Assembly: GCA_947650285.1 (NCBI GenBank)
Contig: CANTFL010001361.1
Span: forward strand, 48,367-112,366
Direction: 5' to 3'
Origin: Hyaloperonospora brassicae
Lineage: Eukaryota > Oomycota > Peronosporomycetes > Peronosporales > Peronosporaceae
Length of the DNA: 64,000 nucleotides
The notes beneath the pieces were generated by a model, which was given only the letters and a program-made list of their open reading frames with translations, searched no databases and was not told the origin of the DNA. Position numbers and translations under genes: made by a program. Below are positions 30,562 to 39,881 of this stretch, piece after piece; the first letter of the stretch is position 1, and every line of letters begins with the position of its first letter.

Positions 30562-33500
30562 GCAAACTCGTGGCTCATGGTCTGTACTTCACACTGACTG
30601 TCAATGCCGTGAGCGAGTCTGTGACATGGACAATTATAACACCGTAATGGACATGCGGCCGTGCGTTGTTATATTTCACAAATACCAGTTGCATGTTAGA
30701 CGATTTGGCCCAAGAATTTCGACAGCGCGTCACGCAATTGTGTACGTTGTGTGAGGGCCCAACATCTTGAGCAGACACCGCAACGAACTCGATATTGCGT
30801 GCTAAAAGTGAGCGCTTCCGGTGTCTGAGCAGCAAAAAAGCTCCGGTTTCTTTCGGAGCTGTGGCACACATGTCGGTGCAGCCACGTGACCCATATCTCA
30901 TGGCCCTTATCGTCGCCATGCTGAGTGCCACCGGTTCAAGAGACACAATCTGTAGGTCGGTTATAGCTTCGCAGGAGATCAGGCTCACGAAGGAAATGCA
31001 CAAAGCTGGTAAAGATGGCAAACGAGTCGACTCTATCGCACTTTTGTCATTCACATGTCGACAATAAGGATACAATACAAAGAACGGCTGATGTGTAGTG
31101 TTAACGCGAAGTACATGAACAAAGGCGTGTGTCGTATCATATCTGGGCAACTTCCTTACGTCGGCCGCCGGCGTTGAGTTTTGACTCGGGTGGTACTGTC
31201 AAACGTGTGGTCAGCCTTTCTCTTCTCGTGCCAATGTCCGCTGACAAGCGCGTCATTGAGCACGTGCAACTTGCTGGATGAAAGATGGAAAAAACAAAAT
31301 CGCTTCGCGACATCAAACACTTCAGCTGCGTGGCCTTCCACAGATCACATACAACAGCTCGTCATAGCCATGTCGAGCGACAATGTTCCAGTAGTAGGGC
31401 CAAAGTTGTCACTACAACATGATCTGTCAATGTGGCAAACGCCGCCCCTCTCGAGGACCACCACTGTACCAGCAGCCACCCACCGAACTACTCGATGCCT
31501 GGGAGCACGTTTGTGCAATTCTTCCTATGCATAGCGACGACACGTCTGCAACGCTGACCACCTCGTATCAGCATTAACAGGATGCCTTCCTTCACTTACA
31601 GGTCCATGCATGCAACGCAATGTCAGAGCCGGCGTGTCAAACGATGCTGTTGTCGAAGGCACGTTTCTGCGTCGTGTAGTCCAGTCGTCGAAGATGCTGG
31701 CTTCATCCTGTTCCGAACGCCGCCGCCGTCGTCATCGTGACGACACAGTAAAGTCGGTACTAACCGGACCTCAGCCTTTGACATCAATGGTACAGTTCCC
31801 GAAATCGACACGTTGAGAGCTCGTAAGTGTGCGACAACGCGCCGCCAGCGACGTCTTCGCGCAAAGCTGTGGCTCGTTTCGCTGGTTCTAAGGTTCTCAA
31901 ACTGCTTGGGCTTTGGTGGAAGGCAGTCCAGTGCTCCAAACTTCTGACGACCGGCGAGGAATCGATTCGCAGACAGACGGCTGGCCAAGCAAAACCTGCG
32001 TCTTGCGCTCTTTTCTCGCTCTATAGACAAACGACGAAGTGCAAGACAGCGACTGTGCTGTCGTCACCCCCACAAGCGTAACGCTTTGTGTTGTAAGGTC
32101 GTTGTGCGAAGACATCACGCAAGCAAAGTGTGGTCTCGGACAAGACCGACGACACCACGAGGGATTCGTTAACAAAAGGGGCAATCCATGCACGAACGCG
32201 TGACGCAACACGTCAGAAAAGAGGTCTGACGCGTTCTGACGAGGCAGATGTACCGTACCGGCGTGTCGATTCTATCGGCACATGGGGACTAGATAAGCTG
32301 CGTTTGTTTCTTGGTGCTGCTTTCACAGCGCGAGGCTGACGCTCTTTTCTTTGCGTTTGCCGACTCGATCTGATGACACGCAAACAGCTTCTGGATACAG
32401 TCAATGCTGAGCATACTTCTGAATTGTGCATTGGCTGTATCAAGTGAGAGGGGCTGCCCGCCATGTAAGCGGGAGAGCGATAGCTGTCGGTTGCCGGTCA
32501 GGTATCAAAGGAGCTCACTTTTGCTGAGTTTACGATTGTGTCAGCAGCCACAAGCCGCCAAAGTGTATCTCCAGCCGAGGACTTCAAGTGTTCAGTTGTC
32601 CCCAGGGATCCATACCTATCTGGTCGTCAGAGTAAACATGTGAGGAGACGTCACTAAGTGGTCTCTTGCTAAGATCGCTTGCGAAGCCGACACACTCACG
32701 TGTTCCTCACCGCGATGTCGGGACACAGCGTCATCGTTCATCTCTCGTTGGGGTAAGTGTGCACTATCTCGGCGGCTATCCACCAAGCGCAACCCATGTA
32801 AACGTGTGCGGACGAACAATCAGACGCACTAGCCACAAGAATCCTCCAAGGGCATCAAGCTCAAATCTTCCTGCCCCACGTACTTTTTTGTCGGCTGCAT
32901 CGTGCAGGCAGTGAGCGCCATCTGCCAACGTATGGACGCGCGCCTCACGTGTTGACAGCCCCTCTGCGAGATGGTAACGTCTCCGAAGATGGCTCCGACG
33001 GTGTGGCTCTTGGCGGCAGAGACCCCCACACCATCATTGCGGATGGAAAGGCGGGGCCGACAAATCAAGGAAACTGCAAGCGCGCACTGTCCATATGGCG
33101 GCGCATCCCCTGCGCACCGACTTAATGCCCGCGTCGCGCCGGACTTTGGGACGACGGGTCCTGTCGCTTCGTTGCTCATTGGCTTAGCCCATCATAGCCT
33201 CTATGCACTTTTGGCCGTTCCCGGCCGTGCAAGCGCTACGGTGGGACGTCTCTTGCCTTGCGACAGCTACGGGAGTCCATCCCGTGGCGATCGACTGACC
33301 ACGTGGTACTGCCAGCGAGCGCGGCGGACGACCCTCAGGCTGCGAGCCCCGCGTCGAAAAGGCGCGCGCTGTGCGATCCGTCGACCGTCGCGTCGTCGCG
33401 TCCCTCACGCCACGAACGCGCTCAATGCTTCACCAGCGAATGAGCGCTCGAGCCCCGTCGCGCTGGCGCAGACGCAGAGCCAGCGCGATCGCATCTTGTA

Positions 33501-33847
33501 AAGTGAAGGCTCCAGGCGCTGAGTGTACACGTGCCTGGTTTTGCAACATGGCTGCACTCTTGCCGCCTGGTTCCCGTTGTCGGGAAGGCTCGCGACCTGT
33601 CATTTGTGATGCCTTCCCCGTCTTTCCTGATTACGAGGGGAGAGGGACCGCTCCGTGAGACTTGATTCCGCACGTAAAGACTGCAAAGCGTGGCCCGTCT
33701 CTGTCGCGGGTCTGTCCCGTTTATCGTTGCACTGACCCGGCTCTTGTCACGTCGAACGGGATATTGGGTTGCGTTTGAGCGCGGCTTCGTCTGTCGCTTC
33801 AGCTGCGACGTGTGGGAAAGTGGCGCTCCCCGTCGCCAAAACCGCAT
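30562..33847. other. Long intergenic region, no gene recognised
   Basis: This is about 3.3 kb between the FYVE gene and the DEP-PH-GPx promoter. The longest frames (191 codons minus 30575-31150; 176 codons plus 32971-33501) carry no known motif and show shadow-like composition. No LTR, tRNA or repeat was recognised. Confidence 0.4.
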
Positions 33848-33866
33848 TCATTTCGCAACTTCCCAT
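33848..33866 (+). promoter_or_regulatory. Oomycete Inr-like core promoter of DEP-PH-GPx gene
   Basis: TCATTTCGCAACTTCC matches the Inr consensus TCATTYYNCAWTTT at all but one position, with an FPR-like tail. It lies about 150 bp upstream of the ATG at 34000. A CT-rich tract (33925-33985) separates the two. Confidence 0.55.
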
Positions 33867-33924
33867 CGAGTGCGCACGTCCAGTCCCGACCCGTCCGCCC
33901 GTCACGCAGCTCGACCGTTGCCCC

Positions 33925-33985
33925 CCTCTCTCTCCCTCTCCCTCTCTCCCTCTCTCTCTCTCGCCCCCTCTCTCTCTCGCGCATT
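33925..33985 (+). repeat. CT-rich microsatellite in 5' leader of DEP-PH-GPx
   Basis: Repeated CTCTCT/CCCTCTC units lie just before the start codon and are probably transcribed as 5' UTR. Confidence 0.85.
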
Positions 33986-33999
33986 CCCCTGTTGCAGCC

Positions 34000-36024
34000 A
34001 TGAGTGACAGTCCTGTCCAAGGTCGCGTGTTCGCCCGCCGCGCCGCGTTCAACGCGCTCGCCCCTGATCTGGCGGACCAGACGGCAGAGGCCCAGACGAT
34101 GTTGATGGAGAAGAAGGCCGACGTGTTCACGACGCACCACTCGGCGCTCGTGAAAGTGCCGCAGAGCGTGCGCGGCAAAGACCTCGTGGACATTCTCGAG
34201 ACGTGGCTCAAGCCCGTGGACGTCGAGAAGAAGGAGGAGGAGAAGAAGGACGGAGCCGAGGCGCCCAAGGCCGAGGAGGCTGAGGCTAAAGAGGCTGAGG
34301 GTGAAGTCACGGTCGTCCCGGGCCAAGAGGAAGCGGTGAAGGCTGCAGAAGGAGCAGCTGACAAGGCCAAGGCAGAAGAAGCTCCAGACGGGGCTATCCA
34401 GGAAGTGGAGGCTGGTGCTGCTACGGAGGACAAGGAGACGGTTGCTGTCAAAGAGGAGGAGGCTGCAGCTGTAGCTGCTGTTGTCGCGGACAAGGAGGCG
34501 GTCGGCAAGGAAGAGGCTGCAACGAAGGAGGCGGCGGTGGTGGAAGCGCCGTTGCAGTACCGCGTACGTGCCAAGGAGATCGCCGAGGCGCTGGTGCTCA
34601 TTGGGTTCATCACGCCGTACAAGGACCGCGTGAAGAACTACTTGGCCGAGACGATTAAGGAGTACGTGACGGACAATGAGCTGTTTGTGCCGCTGCCAGC
34701 GACGATCACCGAGTCGAAGGACACGACGGTCTGGAGCGTCGTGGACGGCGCTGTGTTTGCGTCGCAGCTCAAGCGCAAGGCGGGTGTGTTTTCGGCCTTT
34801 ACGCAGGGCAAAGACGTGTACGTCGTGGCCAACGAAAAGACCAACAAGATTTACTTTTTCGAGTCGGACGTGGCGCGTGTCGCTATTGCTGAGTACGCTG
34901 CCGCGGACGGGTTTGTCCAGTTTGACAACACGCACTTTCAGTTTGGTGTCAAGCTGGTGTATGGCGACAAGTTTGAGCTGCTGAATTTGGTGACGAAGGA
35001 AGGTCAGGACTCGTTCCTGAACTCGCTGCTGAACGTGGGTGTGCAGTACCGCGAGGTGTACAATTTGGCCGTGGAAGAAGCCACGTCGTTCTACGAGCTG
35101 AGGGATTTCGATATGGAGAAGAAAGAAGTGAGCATGGAGGAGTACAAGGACAAGGTGATCCTGGTCGTGAACGTGTCGAGCAAGTGCGGTCTGACGCCTA
35201 CGAACTACCCGGAGCTGCAGCAGCTATACGAGAAGTACCAAGAAGAAGGACTGGTGGTGCTGGGATTCCCTTGCAACCAGTTCAAGAGCCAGGAGCCTGG
35301 CACACACGAGGACATCAAGGAGTTTGTGAAGCAGTACAATGTGACGTTCCCGCTGTTCGAGAAGCACGACGTGAATGGCTCGAACGCGCGCCCGGTGTTT
35401 ACGTACTTGAAGGCAAAGCTGCCTGGAACGTTCGGCAACTACATCAAGTGGAACTTTACCAAGTTTTTGGTGGACCGCAACGGACAGCCGTACAAGCGCT
35501 ACGCACCAACGGATCTGCCGTTGTCGTTTGAGAGCGACATCAAGGAGCTGCTGGCGAAAAAGTCTGGGCCGGAGAAGACAGAAGAAGAGGCCACGGAGGA
35601 GGCAGTGGACGTTGCCAAGTCGGCCGCGGAAACGACGACGGAAAACAAGGAAGAGGACAAGAAGGAAGAAGTCACTGCTTCCGAGGTGGTAACCAAGGAC
35701 CAGGAGACTGTCACGTCGGACAAGAAGGAAGAAGTGGCTGCTGCTGCTGCTGTTGTTGTTCCGGATGTGGAGACCAAGGAGGTGGTTGTTGTGTCGAACA
35801 AGACGGAGGACGTTGTTGTTGCTGCTGTTCCAGAGGTGGTGACGAAGGTAGAGGTCGTCGAGTCGGGAACGAAGGAGGACGTTGCTGTTGTTGCTGCTAC
35901 TGTCTCAGAGGTGGTGGAGATCAAGTCAGAGAAGAAGGACGACGTTGCTAGTGTCCCAGTGGTGGTCACCAAGGAGGAGACTGTCGAGTCGGGGAACGTG
36001 CCGGTGGTCGCGACGGCGCTTTAA
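34000..36024 (+). CDS. DEP-PH-glutathione peroxidase fusion with split DEP and repetitive tail
   Basis: Starting at the ATG at 34000 (MSDSPVQGRV), the protein has 674 residues. The frame runs further upstream, but that part lies in the promoter and CT tract. Residues about 20-72 and 187-235 look like two halves of one DEP domain separated by an Ala/Glu/Lys-rich insert of about 115 residues. A PH-like domain follows (about 240-355), then the peroxidase domain (about 362-520) with Cys396, Gln431, Trp484 and Asn485 in the catalytic positions. The last 150 residues are Val/Glu/Lys-rich with imperfect repeats such as EVVTKVEVVESGTKEDV. DEP and PH domains usually bring proteins to membranes or G-protein signalling. 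Predicted activity: peroxide reduction. It is tandem with the next gene. Confidence 0.9.
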   Translation: MSDSPVQGRVFARRAAFNALAPDLADQTAEAQTMLMEKKADVFTTHHSALVKVPQSVRGKDLVDILETWLKPVDVEKKEEEKKDGAEAPKAEEAEAKEAEGEVTVVPGQEEAVKAAEGAADKAKAEEAPDGAIQEVEAGAATEDKETVAVKEEEAAAVAAVVADKEAVGKEEAATKEAAVVEAPLQYRVRAKEIAEALVLIGFITPYKDRVKNYLAETIKEYVTDNELFVPLPATITESKDTTVWSVVDGAVFASQLKRKAGVFSAFTQGKDVYVVANEKTNKIYFFESDVARVAIAEYAAADGFVQFDNTHFQFGVKLVYGDKFELLNLVTKEGQDSFLNSLLNVGVQYREVYNLAVEEATSFYELRDFDMEKKEVSMEEYKDKVILVVNVSSKCGLTPTNYPELQQLYEKYQEEGLVVLGFPCNQFKSQEPGTHEDIKEFVKQYNVTFPLFEKHDVNGSNARPVFTYLKAKLPGTFGNYIKWNFTKFLVDRNGQPYKRYAPTDLPLSFESDIKELLAKKSGPEKTEEEATEEAVDVAKSAAETTTENKEEDKKEEVTASEVVTKDQETVTSDKKEEVAAAAAVVVPDVETKEVVVVSNKTEDVVVAAVPEVVTKVEVVESGTKEDVAVVAATVSEVVEIKSEKKDDVASVPVVVTKEETVESGNVPVVATAL

Positions 36025-36482
36025 ATCCGGCCGTGCTGGCGACATGTACGCGGCCGTCCTCCCCTCCTTTGCGCTGGGGATTCCACGTTGACCGACCCAC
36101 CCACTATTGCTAGTTGACCAATTCTTTTTATTGTAATGGCCAAGTCAGAGGTTGCAACGGTTTTACTTACGGGTCTGGACGTGGTTGATGTCACGTAACT
36201 AATATCTTGGCCATGAGGAGTGAGTGAGTGAGTGAGTGGGCGATGGCCGTCCTTCAACTCGTTGCAGTAGCTGCTGGCGGGGGGGCGTTTGACTACGATC
36301 GATGGGTACGCGCAACAGCATCTTCCCAACTGGAAAACGTGCGCTCAATACGAGAAAGGGCGCGAGAGAACGCACCCCACATACGCACGCGCTCCCATCC
36401 ATCGTACGTCACACACACACACAATGCGTTTGGTCTCGTGGCAGCTCTCTCTTCTTCTTCTTCTTCTTCTTTGGTTTCTTGC
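36025..36482. other. Intergenic spacer between GPx paralogues
   Basis: The spacer contains a GAGT tetranucleotide run (36220-36238), a CA run (36411-36424) and a TTC run (36452-36470). The downstream frame is open through here but looks non-coding. Confidence 0.5.
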
Positions 36483-38108
36483 ATGAGTACAGCCGCGGCG
36501 ACTATGGCCGCGATGGCCGAAAGTGCGCGCGAGACCGAACGGACGGAGCGCGAGCTGTTGGAGCGCGAGCCGTCGTTCGTGACTGCGCTTTCGCCCGTGT
36601 CGCTTGCATCGAGTCCAGTCCAACAGCCTCTTCCGTCGGCGATAGCCGTCGAAGGACGTGTGTTTCGTCGCTTGCAGCGTTTCCACTTGCTGCCGTCGGA
36701 GCTCAAGACGCAAATCGACCTCGTGGCCACGTATTTGCTGGCACCGAAAGTGCGTCACGACGTGTTTCTCCAGCGCACACACCGCTGGCAGCATCCGGTT
36801 CACTTGGCACGCGCTGGACAGGGGACGTTCGTCCAGGGCCGCAAGCTGCTCAAGGCCATTCTCGAGTACCTCTTGCTGTCGTTTGCGACCAACAACTCGC
36901 TTCGAGCTGCTCAGGAGCTCGCGGAAGGACTCGTGCTCAGTGGGTTCTTGTCGCCAGCCAACGAGGCGTCGAAAGCGGACGAGGAAGCGCTCGGCGAGCT
37001 CTACGTCTCGGACGACGGCTACTACGAGCTCGTCGCTCCTGGCGCCACAGCCATTGCAGCCACACCGAACGTCGCGGCGTCGGCGACGGTCTACAGCACT
37101 TCCACGAGTTCATTGCCAGGCGCTGTCGTCCTGCCGATCCAGCAACGGCAGACACCAACGAGCGCTGCGAAGCCATCGAGACGGACAACCCGTCCGGCCT
37201 TCTCGGTCTGGGCCGTGACCGACGGAGCTACGCGCGCAGCGTTCGTGCAGCGCGCACAGAAGCGCTTTCACGTGCGCAGTTTGATTGGCATGGCGTCGAA
37301 GCAGAGGCCGTGCTACGCTGTCGTGAACAAGACGAAGCACCACGCGCTGCTGCTGTTCCCGACGGACGTGGCACGACGTGAGCTCGCGCGGGTCGACCTC
37401 ACGGCCGCGACGGTCGCGTACTGCGGTGCCGCTGCCTTGAAACTCAGCGGCCACGGCAGCAGCGACGACGACGATGCCGTCGAAGTGCTCTCTTTGCAGA
37501 CCAAAGCCGAGCGGGAAGTGTGGCTGCTCGCGCTGCTGGACGCGGGTGCGTTGTTTCTCGAGACGAATGCTGCGATCCTCTCGTTTGCAGCGGCGTCCGC
37601 GTCGCTGTATGCGCTGCAGGACGTGGACGCCCAGGGCCGGACGTACAACTTGTCGGAGCTGCGTGGCCACGTGGCGCTGCTGGTAACTGTCCCGAACGGG
37701 TCGGGCAGCGCAGACGCCGAGCAGCTCTCGGAGCTCGCGGACCTGTCGACGGAGTACGAGCGCGCGGGGCTCAAAGTCGTGGCGTTCCCCAGCGCGCAGT
37801 TTAGCGACGCGGAGTTTGCCACCGACGAAGAGCTCGTAGCGCACTTTCGCGACGTGTTTCGCGTGACGTTTCCGGTGCTCGCTACGCGCGACGTGAACGG
37901 GCCGGACGCACGTGACGCCATGGCGTTTTGCAAGACGCGTCGGCCGGGCGCGGTCGAGGCGGCTGCGAATGCGTTTATCGAGAACGACTTTGTCAAGTTC
38001 CTCGTCGGTCGCGACGGCCGCGTGGTCAAGCGGTACATGCCCACCGACTCGCCGCGGAGCATGGCGAGCGACATTGAGACGCTCTTGGACGAGCCGTCGC
38101 GCCACTGA
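36483..38108 (+). CDS. DEP-PH-pseudo-glutathione peroxidase (catalytic residues lost)
   Basis: The 541-residue paralogue of the previous gene starts at MSTAAATMAAM. It has a DEP domain (about 55-180: EGRVFRRLQRF ... KAILEYLLLS ... LVLSGFLSP), a PH-like domain (about 215-360) and a GPx fold (about 375-535) recognisable from LYALQDVDAQGRTY, VTFPVLATRDVNGPDAR and FVKFLVGRDGRVVKRYMP. Every catalytic position differs from its neighbours: NVSSKCG has become TVPNGSG, FPCNQF has become FPSAQF, GQEPG is missing, and KWNF has become ENDF. It is therefore probably a pseudoenzyme with a scaffold or sensor role (inference). The open, GC-rich frame and full length argue against a pseudogene. An upstream ATG at 36228 is possible but less likely. 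Confidence 0.82.
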   Translation: MSTAAATMAAMAESARETERTERELLEREPSFVTALSPVSLASSPVQQPLPSAIAVEGRVFRRLQRFHLLPSELKTQIDLVATYLLAPKVRHDVFLQRTHRWQHPVHLARAGQGTFVQGRKLLKAILEYLLLSFATNNSLRAAQELAEGLVLSGFLSPANEASKADEEALGELYVSDDGYYELVAPGATAIAATPNVAASATVYSTSTSSLPGAVVLPIQQRQTPTSAAKPSRRTTRPAFSVWAVTDGATRAAFVQRAQKRFHVRSLIGMASKQRPCYAVVNKTKHHALLLFPTDVARRELARVDLTAATVAYCGAAALKLSGHGSSDDDDAVEVLSLQTKAEREVWLLALLDAGALFLETNAAILSFAAASASLYALQDVDAQGRTYNLSELRGHVALLVTVPNGSGSADAEQLSELADLSTEYERAGLKVVAFPSAQFSDAEFATDEELVAHFRDVFRVTFPVLATRDVNGPDARDAMAFCKTRRPGAVEAAANAFIENDFVKFLVGRDGRVVKRYMPTDSPRSMASDIETLLDEPSRH

Positions 38109-38533
38109 CTACGCTGACCGGAAGGTTTGTTTGGCCAGCAAAGACGTGCAGCGGTAGGAGTGACCGACCAGACAGAGGGCAAGAGCGGCAGGCGCGACGC
38201 GTCATGGCCAAGGGTACAATAGCATGTTGTTACGGAGCGAGCACCTGTCCTTGTGGCGCGGCGAACGATACAGCTGACCCTGTGGCTGCCACGTGGGCGC
38301 CGCGTCTCTACGATCTCTATGCACTTACGTTCCACGCTCGACGATGCAGAGCTCTTGTCGTCCAGTGCTGCATCAACGCACCCACACGCGTTGATAAGCG
38401 AGCGAGACGCACTACTGATCGATCGACGTCAGGCGTTCCATTCCGCCTTGGACTGCTTCGACCGCTCCCTCGCTCGCGACGCCTTCTGCGCCCCCCTGAG
38501 CTCGGAAGACGCCCCCCCCCGCGCGCAGAGGCT
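38109..38533. other. Convergent intergenic region
   Basis: This is shared 3' flank of the pseudo-GPx (plus) and the carrier (minus). I see no gene or terminator signal. Confidence 0.5.
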
Positions 38534-39469
38534 CTAGTCGAGGAACGCCTTCTTGTAGGCCGCATTGAGCTGCTCCACGACGAGCAGCACGATCATCGCG
38601 TTGGGCGCGCACCGCGTGTAGTACGTCCAGTAGCCGCGCCAGAGCTTGGCCGGCCCTTCTTTCGTCACGATCTGCTTGAAGCAGTCGGTCACGCCCGTGT
38701 AGGGGTTGCGGCCCGTCACGGGGTCTGCTTTCATGTTCATGAGGCGCGACTTGACGAGGTCGAACGGCAGCGACGTGAAGGCACAGGCAAAGCCCGAGAC
38801 GGCGCTCGCGCCCATATTCGTCGTAAAGCTGTGGCCGTACCGGGCCGCAATCATCTCCTTGGCCTGGTCGTACGACGCCATCATGCCGAGGTTCATGGCC
38901 GCCCCGCGGGCCACGAGCGGCACACTGCCCCGCCAGAGCGTGGCCACGCCCTCGGACCGCGCGATCTGGTACACGGCGTCCAGGACGTTCTTGTAGCCGC
39001 GTTTGTCGCCGGCCGTGGCCAGCGTGTCGGCCTGCATGCGCACGAGCGCCACGTCCATGGGACAGCCCATGGTCGCGGCGAGCGCGCCCGTGACAATGGC
39101 CGAACCCGACTTGACGGACAGCGGGAGCGACGCGCTGTCGCCCCGTGCGACGCGGCGGGCGATCATTTTGTCGGAGAACGCCCGGTGCATGCCGAGCCGC
39201 GCGGTGCCGTAGACCATTTGGCGCGCGACGGCGGCCGAGAGACCGGCGTAGAGGCCGGCGACGCCTTGTTGGGCCAGGACCGACCGCGTGACGCTGAGGC
39301 CCGTGACGGTCGCGCCGGTCTGCCCCGCGAGCTGCAGGTGCACTTTGACGAGGTCAATGGGGTGGATGGCGACGGCCGCGAAGACGGCGGACGCGCCGCC
39401 GCAGAGATACGGCTGTGCAGTGAGCGCGAGAGGCGATTTGGTCGTCGCGGGGCTCGTGACGGCCAACAT
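38534..39469 (-). CDS. Mitochondrial carrier, 2-oxoglutarate/malate type
   Basis: The 311-residue protein has the three-repeat SLC25 structure. The three signature motifs are HPIDLVKVHLQ, CPMDVALVRMQ and LPFDLVKSRLMNM, each ending the first helix of a repeat. Repeat-end sequences GVAGLYAGL, GVATLWRGS and GPAKLWRGY follow. The second motif, with ALVRMQAD, resembles the oxoglutarate carrier (SLC25A11), which exchanges 2-oxoglutarate for malate across the inner mitochondrial membrane. A dicarboxylate carrier is the alternative. The start at 39469 gives the usual family length. The frame is open to 39820 but upstream residues are low complexity. It is divergent from the kinase gene, with a TCACTTC Inr-like motif on the minus strand near 39527-39533. 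Confidence 0.9.
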   Translation of the reverse strand: MLAVTSPATTKSPLALTAQPYLCGGASAVFAAVAIHPIDLVKVHLQLAGQTGATVTGLSVTRSVLAQQGVAGLYAGLSAAVARQMVYGTARLGMHRAFSDKMIARRVARGDSASLPLSVKSGSAIVTGALAATMGCPMDVALVRMQADTLATAGDKRGYKNVLDAVYQIARSEGVATLWRGSVPLVARGAAMNLGMMASYDQAKEMIAARYGHSFTTNMGASAVSGFACAFTSLPFDLVKSRLMNMKADPVTGRNPYTGVTDCFKQIVTKEGPAKLWRGYWTYYTRCAPNAMIVLLVVEQLNAAYKKAFLD

Positions 39470-39838
39470 ATTGCGAGGAGGAAAAGAAGCGGAGGAAGAG
39501 GAGAGAGGAAGAGGAGAGAGGAAGCGGAAGTGATGACGGCGTATGGGGCGAGAGGTTTCGCAACTGACCGACACGAAGCAGCAGAGAACGACGGAACGAC
39601 AAGAGACTGACCGACTAACCCACTGACTATGGGACTGACTGGACGAGGACGAAGCAGAGCTTGAGCTGATCGCCGCTTTGGTTCCCTTCGAGTCGATTTG
39701 GCAGACGACGCGATGGCCGTTTACCGGATACCACTCAATGTCTGTCGGTCTCTTGATCTGATCCCTCCGTCGGTCCTTCTGGTTGACGGTCGTATGTATC
39801 TCTTGACGTTGACGTAGCAAAAGGTGTCGAGCCGCTTA

Positions 39839-39845
39839 TCATTCT
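39839..39845 (+). promoter_or_regulatory. Inr-like motif upstream of the receptor-like kinase
   Basis: TCATTCT fits the short initiator pattern YCAYTYY and lies 37 bp before the ATG at 39882. There is no clear FPR. Confidence 0.35.
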
Positions 39846-39881
39846 CTCGCCGCGCGCCGCCAAAGTCGGCCGACAACGCAC

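Noticed and set aside
33747..34935. Minus-strand Ala/Ser-rich ORFs of 291 and 378 codons over DEP-PH-GPx
   Set aside because: They mirror the Glu/Lys repeat codons of the sense gene and carry no motif.
37110..38335. Minus-strand ORFs of 331 and 340 codons over the pseudo-GPx gene
   Set aside because: Shadows of GC-rich codon use; the sense frame has clear DEP/PH/GPx similarity.
38204..39610. 468-codon plus-strand ORF over the mitochondrial carrier
   Set aside because: It is exactly antisense to a well-defined SLC25 gene, is Arg/His/Gly-rich, and has no domain: a GC-composition shadow.
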